Positions 35,905-44,248 of a stretch of DNA of 64,000 nt are shown piece after piece. Under the pieces are notes generated by a model, which searched no databases, was not told where the DNA came from, and was given only the letters and a program-made list of their open reading frames with translations. The position numbers were made by a program, and so were the translations under genes. The stretch is taken from assembly GCA_963766005.1 (NCBI GenBank), contig CAVXYG010000014.1:199160-263159 (forward strand), written 5' to 3'. Source of the stretch: CAVXYG01 sp963766005. Its GTDB lineage: Bacteria > Actinomycetota > Actinomycetes > S36-B12 > GCA-2699445. Every line of letters starts with the position of its first letter. Positions within the stretch are counted from its first letter, which is position 1.

Positions 35905-36900
35905 CTAGTCGGCCGGAGTGATCGTGGAACTGCCGACGCTCGCCGCGATGCTGGCCGGCTGCTGCTGCTGGACATGCTCCGCCAGCCACGGGAGCACCAG
36001 GTCGGCGAAGGCAGCGGGCTCCTCCTCGTGGACGAAGTGCCCGACGTTGGGCAGGTCGTAACGGCGGTAGTCGCCGGTGACGAACTCCTCCGACCCGTCG
36101 ACGCTGCGCGGCAGCACCGCGCCGTCGGCCAGGCCGTGGATCTGCAGCACCGGTGCGATGACGGGCTGCTCCATCCGGTGCACGAAGCGGATGCCGTCCG
36201 GTCGCGGGATCGATCGCACTGCCCAACGGTGATACTCCAGTGCGCAGTGCGCGGTGGCCCGGTACTGGAAGGCGCGACGGTAGTGCAGCGCCGCATCGTC
36301 GTCGGGGAAGCTGCCGGGCCCGGACCAGGCCCGAAGGTACTCCTCGATCAGGGCCGCGTCGTCGGCCAGCAGGCGCTTCTCGGGCCCGCGGGGCATCTGG
36401 AATCCCATGGCGTAGCGGGAGAGCCGCCGTTGCTCGGGATCGTTGACGATAGCGCTGCGCAGACGCACCGGATGGGGCATCGCGACGGGGACCAGGCCGC
36501 GGACCGTGGCCGGATGCAGCGCTGCCGCGGTCCATCCGACGAATGCGCCCCAGCCGTGCCCGATGACCGTGGCGCTCTGGTGCCCCAGCGAGAGGATGAT
36601 GCCGTTGATGTCGCCGGCGAGGCTGATCGGGTCGTACCCGCGCGGTGTGTGGTCGGTGCCGGCGTAGCCGCGCAGGTCCATCGCAATGGCCCGGTACCCG
36701 GCATCCGCCAGAGCGGGCATGAGATGCCGCCACGAGTACCAGTAGGTCGGGAAGCCGTGCACCAGCAGTACGGGGGGACCCTGACCCATGGTCGCGATGT
36801 GAAATCGGGCGCCGTTGGCTGCGACGTGGCGGTGGCGCCAGGGGCCGGGCGCACGGACGGCTTCCACCGGAGTGGGGTGATCGGGCAGGGACGACACCAC
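35905..36900 (-). CDS. Alpha/beta hydrolase, epoxide-hydrolase-like (EphE position)
   Basis: A 331-residue alpha/beta hydrolase. The oxyanion region is LLVHGFPTYWYSWRHLMP. The core DLRGYAGTD and the late GHFVHEEEP (His) are present. At the nucleophile elbow, where epoxide hydrolases have Asp (GHDWG), the sequence is GHGWGA: position 116 is Gly. The enzyme is therefore probably not a normal epoxide hydrolase. GTG start four bases after the holin-like gene's stop, same operon. Confidence 0.82.
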   Translation of the reverse strand: MVSSLPDHPTPVEAVRAPGPWRHRHVAANGARFHIATMGQGPPVLLVHGFPTYWYSWRHLMPALADAGYRAIAMDLRGYAGTDHTPRGYDPISLAGDINGIILSLGHQSATVIGHGWGAFVGWTAAALHPATVRGLVPVAMPHPVRLRSAIVNDPEQRRLSRYAMGFQMPRGPEKRLLADDAALIEEYLRAWSGPGSFPDDDAALHYRRAFQYRATAHCALEYHRWAVRSIPRPDGIRFVHRMEQPVIAPVLQIHGLADGAVLPRSVDGSEEFVTGDYRRYDLPNVGHFVHEEEPAAFADLVLPWLAEHVQQQQPASIAASVGSSTITPAD

Positions 36901-36903
36901 GGA

Positions 36904-37359
36904 TCAGCGCTGCTGGGGAAGTCGCTCGGGAATGGCCGCGACGTCGGTGCTCGCCGGCCCGCCGGTGAGGGCCTGCTTGGTCCGTGCCAGCTCGACTTTG
37001 GTCAGCGCCAGCGGCTTGATGTCCCCTGCCTGCTTCTTGCCCATGACGCCCGTGATGCCGGCGATGAGCAGCAGCACCAGGGTGACGATGCCGAACCCCG
37101 CCCACGTCGGCAGGCCCAGGGCCACCAGCACGTAGGCGATGGTGATGAGGAGGAAGAGTCCGCCCAGCGCGCCGGTGACCGCGGCGACACCGAAGAGCCC
37201 GCCAGTCGCGGCCGCCTGCTTCTGCGTGGCTTGCGTCTCCGTCTTGGCCAGCTCAGCCTGAGCGTCGAACAGGTGCTTGGCGTCCTTGGCCACCTCGGAG
37301 ACCAGTTGCCGGATCGACGGCCCCGCCTCGGCCGCGGCATCGGGGGTGTTCTGGCTCAT
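36904..37359 (-). CDS. Phage-holin-family membrane protein (DUF1469)
   Basis: A 151-residue membrane protein. A helical N-terminal (SIRQLVSEVAKDAKHLFDAQ) is followed by two hydrophobic helices and a basic/acidic tail. Family members are called holin-like for fold only and act at the envelope. GGAGG precedes the ATG. It is upstream in one unit with the hydrolase, as in M. tuberculosis Rv3669-Rv3670. Confidence 0.85.
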   Translation of the reverse strand: MSQNTPDAAAEAGPSIRQLVSEVAKDAKHLFDAQAELAKTETQATQKQAAATGGLFGVAAVTGALGGLFLLITIAYVLVALGLPTWAGFGIVTLVLLLIAGITGVMGKKQAGDIKPLALTKVELARTKQALTGGPASTDVAAIPERLPQQR

Positions 37360-37485
37360 GTGCGCCCTCCAGTGAACGTCGCGGTGTCCTGTCCACGAAC
37401 AGGCTAGTCGGTGCGCGATGGATTCTACGCGGCGGCGGCCCAACGGATGGGCGCGCCGGGGTCCTCCGTGCGCCGCCGCACCCGG

Positions 37486-38814
37486 TTACTGGGTCCTGCG
37501 GTGGGCCTCGGTGTCGGTGATCGCCTGCATCTCGGCGGTGTAGTGCTGCTCCTCCACGACGCTGGTCTCGCGGTAGTGGCGATTGCGCCGAATAAGGGCA
37601 AGCGAGGCCAGCAGCGCCGAGACGACCGAGGCAACCAGAATCGCCAGCTTCGCCGCGGACAACTCCAGCGTGCCGTCGTCGAAGGCCAGTTCCGCGATGA
37701 GCAGCGAGACGGTGAAGCCGATACCGCTGAGGAATCCGACGGCGGCGACATCGGCCCACTTGATTTCGCGCGAGAGCTCGGCACGGGTGAACTTGGCCAT
37801 GAGCACCGCGGTTGTCACCACACCGATGGGCTTGCCGATCACCAGGCCGAGCATGACGCCGATGGCGATCGGGTTGCCGAGCACGTCACCGACCGAGGTG
37901 CCTTCCAGCGCGACGCCAGCGGCGAAGAACGCGAAGATCGGTACCGCGAAGCCGGCGCTGATCGGGCGTACGACGTGCTCCGCGCGATGGCCCGGCGACT
38001 CGTCCTCGCCCGGGTCCGGCTTCACCCGCGTGAGCATGCCGGCGGCGACACCGGCGATCGTGGCGTGGACACCGCTCTCGTGCATGAACGCCCACGCCAG
38101 CACCGCCAGCACGACGTAGATCGGCGCCCCGCGGACTCGCTTGCGCTGCAGCAGTCCGTAGACGACGAGCAGGCTGATCGAGATCACGAACGAGACGGCG
38201 TCGAAGCCCTTGGAGTAGAAGATCGCGATGACGATGATGGCCCCGAGATCATCGACCACGGCCAGGGAAAGCAGGAAGGCCCGGAGTGCGACGGGCAGAT
38301 TGCGCCCCACGACGGCAAGCACGGCCAGTGCGAAGGCGATGTCGGTGGCCATCGGGATGCCCCACGCGCCGAGGTCGCCACCCCCCACCGCGTTCACGAC
38401 GACGTAGATGATTGCCGGGACGAGCATTCCGCCGACTGCCGCAGCCAGCGGTACTGCGGCTTTTGCCGGATTGGCAAGCGTGCCGAGTCGCAGCTCGTGG
38501 TGCAGTTCGACGCCGGCGACGAAGAAGAAGATCGCCAACAGGCCGTCGGCGGCCCACGTCGCGATCTCGAGGTTCAGGTCGAGATGGATCGGGCCGAGGG
38601 TGATGTCCGGGCCGATCCTCGTGCTCGACAACTCCTGGTACCAGTCCGAGAGCGGGCTGTTGGCGATGATGAGTGCCGCCACAGCGGCCACGAGGAGCAA
38701 GATCCCGCCGACCGTCTCGTCGCGCAGCGCGTTCAGCACCCATTGTCGCTGGCTCAGCGACGGGCGGTCGAAGACCTCAGTCGTCGGGCCGTCGTGCGGC
38801 TTCGGCTGATCCAC
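37486..38814 (-). CDS. nhaA: Na+/H+ antiporter NhaA
   Basis: A 442-residue antiporter with about 11-12 helices. The paired aspartates lie in SLAVVDDLGAIIVIA, matching Asp163/Asp164 of the E. coli protein. PMATDIAFALAVLAV and VKPDPGEDE loops are typical. It exports Na+ in exchange for protons. The GTG at 38814 follows AGGGAAGGACGGGA; a longer frame to 38877 overlaps the terminator hairpin and is rejected. TAGGCT upstream (38850 area) may be its -10. Confidence 0.94.
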   Translation of the reverse strand: MDQPKPHDGPTTEVFDRPSLSQRQWVLNALRDETVGGILLLVAAVAALIIANSPLSDWYQELSSTRIGPDITLGPIHLDLNLEIATWAADGLLAIFFFVAGVELHHELRLGTLANPAKAAVPLAAAVGGMLVPAIIYVVVNAVGGGDLGAWGIPMATDIAFALAVLAVVGRNLPVALRAFLLSLAVVDDLGAIIVIAIFYSKGFDAVSFVISISLLVVYGLLQRKRVRGAPIYVVLAVLAWAFMHESGVHATIAGVAAGMLTRVKPDPGEDESPGHRAEHVVRPISAGFAVPIFAFFAAGVALEGTSVGDVLGNPIAIGVMLGLVIGKPIGVVTTAVLMAKFTRAELSREIKWADVAAVGFLSGIGFTVSLLIAELAFDDGTLELSAAKLAILVASVVSALLASLALIRRNRHYRETSVVEEQHYTAEMQAITDTEAHRRTQ

Positions 38815-38864
38815 TCCCGTCCTTCCCTCGGCACGGAGTACTCCGCCGAGCCTAGCCAACTTCT

Positions 38865-38915
38865 CTCCAGGACACATCGGGCGCCGGGTGGACCGGCGCC
38901 CGATGTGTCCTGGAG
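38865..38915 (-). terminator. Perfect 23-bp hairpin between acs and nhaA
   Basis: Arms 38865-38887 and 38893-38915 are perfectly complementary over 23 bases around a 5-base loop (GTGGA). It starts 20 bases after the acs stop. There is no T-run, as common for high-GC terminators. Confidence 0.85.
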
Positions 38916-38935
38916 CTGGGACGAGGCCGCAGCGA

Positions 38936-40891
38936 TCAGTCGCTCGCGGTCGCGGAGAGCCCCTCCTGGATCTGCTCCATCACACCCGCATCGGCCAGGG
39001 TCGTCGTGTCGCCGGGCGGACGGTGCTCGGCGATATCGCGCAGCAGCCTGCGCATGATCTTGCCGCTGCGGGTCTTCGGCAGCTCCGTCACCGTGAGAAT
39101 CTGCCGAGGCTTGGCGATCGGCCCGATTTCGCGTGCGACGTGCTCGCGCAGCAGTTGCGGCAGCGCAGAGGGATCCTCCGCCTGGCCCTGCCGGAGGATC
39201 ACGAAGGCGACGATGCCCTGGCCGGTCGTGGAATCGGCGGCGCCCACGACCGCGGCCTCGGCGACCGCGGGGTGCGCGACGAGCGCAGACTCCACCTCGG
39301 TCGTGGAGATGCGGTGGCCGGAGATGTTCATCACGTCGTCGACGCGGCCCAGCAGCCAGATCGCCCCGTCGCTGTCGAGCTTGGCCCCATCGCCGGCGAA
39401 GTAGCGGTTGGGGAACCGGGACCAGTAGGTCTGCCGGTAGCGGTCCGGGTCGCCCCAAATGCCGCGCAGCATGCTCGGCCAAGGCTCGGTGAGGGTGAGG
39501 TAGCCGCCGCTGCCGGGCGCGACCGGCTCCCCGGCATCATCGACGACTTCGGCGGCGATGCCGGGCAGCGCGGTCATGGCGCTGCCGGGCTTCGCCCCGG
39601 TCACGCCGGGCAGGGGGCTGATCATGATCGCGCCGGTCTCGGTCTGCCACCACGTGTCCACGATGGGGCAGTCGCCGCCTCCGATGACGTCGCGGTACCA
39701 CATCCAGGCCTCGGGGTTGATCGGCTCGCCGACGCTGCCCAGCAGCCGCAGGCTGCTCAGGTCGTGCTCGGCGGGCAGCTGATCGCCCCACTTCATGAAG
39801 GTACGGATCGCGGTCGGGGCGGTGTAGAGCAGCGTCACGCCATGCTTGGCGACGATCTCCCACCAGCGGCCCTGGTGCGGGGTGTCCGGTGTGCCCTCGT
39901 AGATGACCATCGTGGCGCCGTTGGCCAGGGGTCCGTAGACGATGTAGCTGTGGCCGGTGACCCAGCCGACATCGGCCGTGCACCAGTAGATGTCGGTGTC
40001 CGGCTTGAGGTCGAAGACGGCGTGGTGCGTCCAGGCCGCTTGCGTCAGGTAGCCGCCGCTGGTGTGCAGGATGCCCTTCGGCTTGCCGGTGGTCCCGGAG
40101 GTGTAGAGGATGAACAGCGGCTGCTCGCTGTCGAAGTCGGAGGCTTCGTGGGTCGACGGCTGGCCCTCGACGAGGTCGTGCCACCACACATCGCGCGCCT
40201 GGTCCCACACCACGGGCCCGCCCGTGCGCCGCACGACCAGCACATGTCGGACGCTCGGGCACTGCGCGACCGCCTCGTCCACGGCCGGCTTCAGCGGGAT
40301 CGCGCTGCCGCGGCGGTGCTGGCCGTCGGCGGTGATCACGACCTTCGCATCGGCGTCGTCGATGCGGGTACGCAGCGCCTCGGCGGAGAAGCCGGCGAAG
40401 ACCACCGAGTGCACCGCCCCGATGCGCGCGCACGCCAGCATGGCAACGACGGCCTCGGGGATCATGGGCAGGTAGATCGCGACCCGGTCGCCGGCCCGCA
40501 CGCCGAGCGACTGCAGGCCGTTGGCGGCCCGGCTGACCCGCTCCTGCAGCTCGGTGTAGCTGATGTGCTGCGTCGTGCCGTCCTCGGCTTCGAAGATGAT
40601 CGCGGTCCGGGTGCCGTTGCCGGCTTCCACGTGGCGGTCCACGCAGTTGGTGGCGACGTTGAGACGGCCCCCCACGAACCAGCGGGCGAAGGGGGCCTCG
40701 GTCCAATCGAGCACCTCGTCCCAGCGCCGGGCCCACGACAACCGGTCGGCGGCGGCGGCCCAGAAGCCGAGGCGATCCGCGGCCGCCTCCTGGTAGGCGT
40801 CTGCGGAGACGTTGGCCTGCTCGGCGAAGTCCGCCCCCGGCGGGAACACTCGATCCTCGATGAGCAGGTTCTCCAGCGTCTCGTTGGTCAT
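38936..40891 (-). CDS. acs: Acetate-CoA ligase
   Basis: A 651-residue AMP-forming acetyl-CoA synthetase of normal length. The core motif is LYTSGTTGKPKG, with WWQTETGAIMISP and YFAGDGAKLDSDGAIWLLGR following. The acetylation site Lys is in PKTRSGKIMRRLLR, where Pat-type acetylation (cAMP-linked in mycobacteria) switches the enzyme off. GGAGGGG lies before the ATG at 40891. It feeds acetate into acetyl-CoA. Confidence 0.96.
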   Translation of the reverse strand: MTNETLENLLIEDRVFPPGADFAEQANVSADAYQEAAADRLGFWAAAADRLSWARRWDEVLDWTEAPFARWFVGGRLNVATNCVDRHVEAGNGTRTAIIFEAEDGTTQHISYTELQERVSRAANGLQSLGVRAGDRVAIYLPMIPEAVVAMLACARIGAVHSVVFAGFSAEALRTRIDDADAKVVITADGQHRRGSAIPLKPAVDEAVAQCPSVRHVLVVRRTGGPVVWDQARDVWWHDLVEGQPSTHEASDFDSEQPLFILYTSGTTGKPKGILHTSGGYLTQAAWTHHAVFDLKPDTDIYWCTADVGWVTGHSYIVYGPLANGATMVIYEGTPDTPHQGRWWEIVAKHGVTLLYTAPTAIRTFMKWGDQLPAEHDLSSLRLLGSVGEPINPEAWMWYRDVIGGGDCPIVDTWWQTETGAIMISPLPGVTGAKPGSAMTALPGIAAEVVDDAGEPVAPGSGGYLTLTEPWPSMLRGIWGDPDRYRQTYWSRFPNRYFAGDGAKLDSDGAIWLLGRVDDVMNISGHRISTTEVESALVAHPAVAEAAVVGAADSTTGQGIVAFVILRQGQAEDPSALPQLLREHVAREIGPIAKPRQILTVTELPKTRSGKIMRRLLRDIAEHRPPGDTTTLADAGVMEQIQEGLSATASD

Positions 40892-41018
40892 GGCAGTCCC
40901 CTCCAGGTAGCCGATCGTGAGGCTGAGAGTAGTCGATGTCGAGACCGAGACGAGGGACCTCGCCTTCCGCAGGCGCCGGGTGCTGCCGCACGTCGCCGGG
41001 GGCACTGTCCCGGGCGGG

Positions 41019-41024
41019 TACCGT
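41019..41024 (+). promoter_or_regulatory. Leaderless -10 element (TACCGT)
   Basis: TACCGT ends 6 bases before the ATG at 41031. Confidence 0.5.
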
Positions 41025-41030
41025 CGAGTC

Positions 41031-41837
41031 ATGCCCTCCGAACCGGCAACCGACGTCCTCGCGCAGTTGGCCGACCTGCCCGGCGTGGCCAACGCGGCCG
41101 ACGGTGCCCGCAGCGCGGTGGATGCGCTGCTGTGGGACCGTTCGATCCGCCCGGTGGCCACCGAGCTGGCCCGGCAATCGATCCTGAGGGGGGCGTGGGC
41201 CAGTGCTGCGATGGACGGCGCCGACGTGCCCTACGAGGCACTGGTGAGCGGTGCCATCGAGGCGTCCCCGATGGGGGATCGGACGGCCCGCACACTGGCG
41301 CTGACGGCCGAGGTGCCGCAACTGGTGGAGGTCTACCGGCGCTCCCCCCTGCAGGCATGGGCGCGCATGAACACCGTCATGGCAGCCGGCGCGGCCCCCG
41401 AGCACGAGGTCGGGCGTCCCCGGCCGGACTCCGATGTCGAGGATCCGCTGCGGCTGGGAGCGATCCCGTTGGCGATGGATGCCAGCCAGCGGCTCACCGC
41501 CCTGGCGCAGTTGGTCACGACGCAGACCACGGCGCCGGCGCTGGTTGCAGCCGGCGTCGTGCATGGCGAGCTCGCCGTGCTGCGACCGTTCCGGCATGCC
41601 TCCGGCCCGGTGGCCCGTGCCACGATCCGGCTGTCCCTGGCCGCTCGAGGCCTCGATCCCGACCTCCTGACCGTCCCCGAGGCGGGCCTGCTCGCCGCAG
41701 GTCGCCCCAAGTACGTCCGCGCGCTGCGCGACTACGCCTCCGGGTCCGCCGAGGGCATGGCCGCGTGGCTCGTCTGGTTCGCAACGGCGATCGAGGCCGG
41801 CGCCGAGCAGTCCCGGCGGCTGGCGGCCGAGCTCTGA
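41031..41837 (+). CDS. Fic-fold-like protein with degenerate active site
   Basis: A 268-residue, mostly helical protein. Residues 58-68 (ASAAMDGADVP) resemble the Fic inhibitory helix ASSxIEG. Residues 178-200 (HGELAVLRPFRHASGPVARA) align with HPFxxGNGRxxR, but the catalytic His is Arg185 and the GNG loop is ASG. It is therefore likely a non-AMPylating relative. Similar proteins in this place in other actinobacteria are often labelled oxidoreductase without support. Ends are clear and the gene is complete. Confidence 0.6.
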   Translation: MPSEPATDVLAQLADLPGVANAADGARSAVDALLWDRSIRPVATELARQSILRGAWASAAMDGADVPYEALVSGAIEASPMGDRTARTLALTAEVPQLVEVYRRSPLQAWARMNTVMAAGAAPEHEVGRPRPDSDVEDPLRLGAIPLAMDASQRLTALAQLVTTQTTAPALVAAGVVHGELAVLRPFRHASGPVARATIRLSLAARGLDPDLLTVPEAGLLAAGRPKYVRALRDYASGSAEGMAAWLVWFATAIEAGAEQSRRLAAEL

Positions 41838-41987
41838 GCTGGGCTGCGTGCCCTCACCCGCAGTCGCGCTGCTCCGAACGGGTGACCTTCGCCCCTCCGC
41901 TGGGGGAGTCGGGCGTGCAGACTGGATCTATACGAAGGAACGCAGCCGCACCCGGTTGCGATACGCGGAGTCCACAGAGGGTCCCAG

Positions 41988-43046
41988 GTGAGCACGGCGC
42001 GCAGAGTCATGAGCACAGTGGCTGCGTCCTGCCTGGTGATAGCCGGCATCGTGGTGTCCGGCGAGCAGTGTCCGGCGGAAAGCTGCCAGGGAGCGGTCGT
42101 GGTGTCCGCCGCCGGTCATGCCGATCGGGACGGGGCGGTCGGCGAGGACGACGACGGCCGGCGGTCCGACCGCTCCGGCGCGAATCCCGACATCGGCGGT
42201 GCGCCCGACCCCGTGGCGGCCGGTGACCAGGATCGCGACGGGACCGCCTCCCCGCTCGGGTGGCTCGCGGCCCGCGCGCTCACTGCCGCTGGTGCGGTCG
42301 ACGCGTGGGTCAGCCGCACCATCGACCGATGGGCGAGCCCTCCTGCCGCGCCGACCGGGCCTGCTGGCGGCCCGGTTTCGGGTCGGGAGCCCTCCGCGCT
42401 GCAGGACCAGCCGCTGGACAGGTCGGCATTCCTGATCCCCGGCGACCCCGACGCCTTTCCGGGCCGCTGGTGCCCTGCCGGGATCCCGTTCGCCGTCGAC
42501 TACTCGCAGGCTCGTGCCGCCGGCCTGGATCCGGGTGTGGAACGCGTGCTGTGGCGCGAGGCCGCGGGCGCTTGGACGGCCGCCAGCGGCGGCGCCTACC
42601 GACTGGTGGAAGGCGCCGACCAGGTCATCACCACATCGCCGGACCAGGACGCGGTCGATCTGTCGCCGCTGCCGCGCTTCTCCATCGGGATCACCTACGG
42701 CGGCGAGCCCGGGGCGGTCCCGGACCCCTACGCCCATCAGGGCCTGGCCGGACACACCGCCGGCTACGGCGGGATCTCGGTCGCGGCCGGCGGACCTCGC
42801 CCCATGGCGAACAGGGCCGACGCCGGCTACATCATCATCGACGCGCCTGATGTCGCCGGCGGGCTGCCGGATCGGCAGCGCAGGCTGGCGCTCTACATCC
42901 ACGAGCTCGGCCACGCACTGGGCCTGGCCCATACCGGTGGGGAAGGCTCCATCATGGTGCCGCAGATCGCCGTCGAGCCGCAGGGCATCGGCGATCGGGA
43001 TCGCACGGCCGTGCGCCAACTGGCTGCCATGCCGTGCGTCCGCTGA
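41988..43046 (+). CDS. Secreted matrixin-like metalloprotease
   Basis: A 352-residue exported protein. A signal peptide (VAASCLVIAGIVVSG) leads to an acidic, Gly/Asp-rich spacer of about 100 residues, then a metzincin catalytic domain. The zinc site is HELGHALGLAH (His305, His309, His315; Glu306) with a Met-turn SIM (Met323). The domain opens with Cys-containing RWCPAGIPFAVDYSQ. It would cut proteins outside the cell; the target is unknown. Start is a GTG with only a weak ribosome site. A TATACG box about 50 bases upstream could be its -10. Confidence 0.83.
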   Translation: MSTARRVMSTVAASCLVIAGIVVSGEQCPAESCQGAVVVSAAGHADRDGAVGEDDDGRRSDRSGANPDIGGAPDPVAAGDQDRDGTASPLGWLAARALTAAGAVDAWVSRTIDRWASPPAAPTGPAGGPVSGREPSALQDQPLDRSAFLIPGDPDAFPGRWCPAGIPFAVDYSQARAAGLDPGVERVLWREAAGAWTAASGGAYRLVEGADQVITTSPDQDAVDLSPLPRFSIGITYGGEPGAVPDPYAHQGLAGHTAGYGGISVAAGGPRPMANRADAGYIIIDAPDVAGGLPDRQRRLALYIHELGHALGLAHTGGEGSIMVPQIAVEPQGIGDRDRTAVRQLAAMPCVR

Positions 43047-43240
43047 GCGCCTGGGCGCTGGGCCGGGACGGAGTTTCGCAGCGGCGCTCGGCGAGGCTGC
43101 CGCGTGCCCTCCCCGTGCTGCGCCGGCAGTCGATCGCGTCCGCCATCGGCGCAGCCGCGCGCCCGGCCGGCCTCGCGAAGCCGGTGCTGGGACAAGGGCC
43201 GACCCTGCGACGGGCCGGTGACCGATCCGTCGGCGGCGCG

Positions 43241-44098
43241 CTACATGGGTCGTGTTGAGCGGCGTCCCGCGTACCACGCCAACCCCAGCGCCACTGCTCC
43301 GCCCACGGCAGCTGCTGCCGCCCGGCGACCGCTCGGCGTCTCCAAGGGCGACTGCATTGCGACCGGCTTGCGGAACTCGACGATCGGCCAGTGCCGCTCC
43401 TCGGCGATCTTGCGCAACTCCGCCTCGGGGTTCGTCGCGATCGGATGGCCGACAACCTCCAGCATCGGCAGGTCCGTCAGGGAATCGGTGTAGGCGTAGG
43501 ACTGTGCGAGGTCGTAGCCGCGCTCTTCCGCCAGCTCGCCCATGGCCTGCGCCTTGCCCTCGCCGTAGGCGTAGAACAGGATCTCGCCGGTGTAGCGGCC
43601 GTCAGCCACGGCCATCTGGGTGCCGATGGCCAGGTCGACGCCGAGCCGTTCTCCGATCGGTTCGACGACCTCGTTGCCGGAGGAGGAGATGATGATCACG
43701 TCGCGGCCAGACTCCTGGTGCTGCCGGATGAGGTCGATGGCCTCCTCGTAGACGATCGGATCGACGATGGAGTCCAGCGTCTCGGCCACGATCTGCTTGA
43801 CCTTGTCGACCTCCCATCCGGAGGACAGCGCCGACAGGTAGGCGCGCATGCGGTCCATCTGGTCGTGGGTCGCACCCGAGACGAGGTACACGAACTGCGC
43901 ATAGGCGCTCTTCACGACGTCGCCGCGGTCGATGAGCCCGCCCTCGTAGAAGGGCTTGGCGAAGGCCAGCGAGCTGGACTTCGCCAGGATCGTCTTGTCG
44001 AGATCGAAGAAGGCCGCCGCCTTGCCGGTCGGCGGGACAATCTCTGCGCTCGATGGGGCTGAGCCCCTGTCCGCTCGGGGTTCGGATTGGCTGACCAC
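43241..44098 (-). CDS. HAD-IB family hydrolase
   Basis: A 285-residue HAD phosphatase, IB subfamily (SerB-like). Motif I is FFDLDKTILAKSS (Asp-X-Asp), motif II IIISSSGNE, motif III includes YGEGKAQAM (Lys), motif IV TDSLTDLPML. A C-terminal hydrophobic helix (AAAAVGGAVALGLAWYAG) may anchor it to the membrane. GTG at 44098 follows the -10 TAGGCT by 6 bases. It lies beside the ssd gene as Rv3661 does. Confidence 0.88.
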   Translation of the reverse strand: MVSQSEPRADRGSAPSSAEIVPPTGKAAAFFDLDKTILAKSSSLAFAKPFYEGGLIDRGDVVKSAYAQFVYLVSGATHDQMDRMRAYLSALSSGWEVDKVKQIVAETLDSIVDPIVYEEAIDLIRQHQESGRDVIIISSSGNEVVEPIGERLGVDLAIGTQMAVADGRYTGEILFYAYGEGKAQAMGELAEERGYDLAQSYAYTDSLTDLPMLEVVGHPIATNPEAELRKIAEERHWPIVEFRKPVAMQSPLETPSGRRAAAAAVGGAVALGLAWYAGRRSTRPM

Positions 44099-44104
44099 GG
44101 CCTC

Positions 44105-44110
44105 AGCCTA
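44105..44110 (-). promoter_or_regulatory. Leaderless -10 element (TAGGCT) of the HAD gene
   Basis: On the minus strand TAGGCT ends 6 bases before GTG 44098. Confidence 0.6.
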
Positions 44111-44235
44111 GGGCGATCCTGCGCCCAGAGCGCGGCAGTCGGACTTCGCGCCTGCCGATATCCCCCGGCCGGGCTCTTCCCCGGGGTTGTCCACAAGACG
44201 GCGTTGTGCGGGCCCGGCACGTCGGAGGGGTGCTC

Positions 44236-44241
44236 GACGAT
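44236..44241 (+). promoter_or_regulatory. Weak leaderless -10 element (GACGAT) of the Tad operon
   Basis: GACGAT ends 7 bases before the ATG at 44249. It keeps A2 and T6 only, so this is tentative. Confidence 0.35.
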
Positions 44242-44248
44242 ATGCCGC

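Noticed and set aside
38815..38877. Longer NhaA N-terminus
   Set aside because: It would start in the terminator hairpin, and a ribosome site points to 38814.
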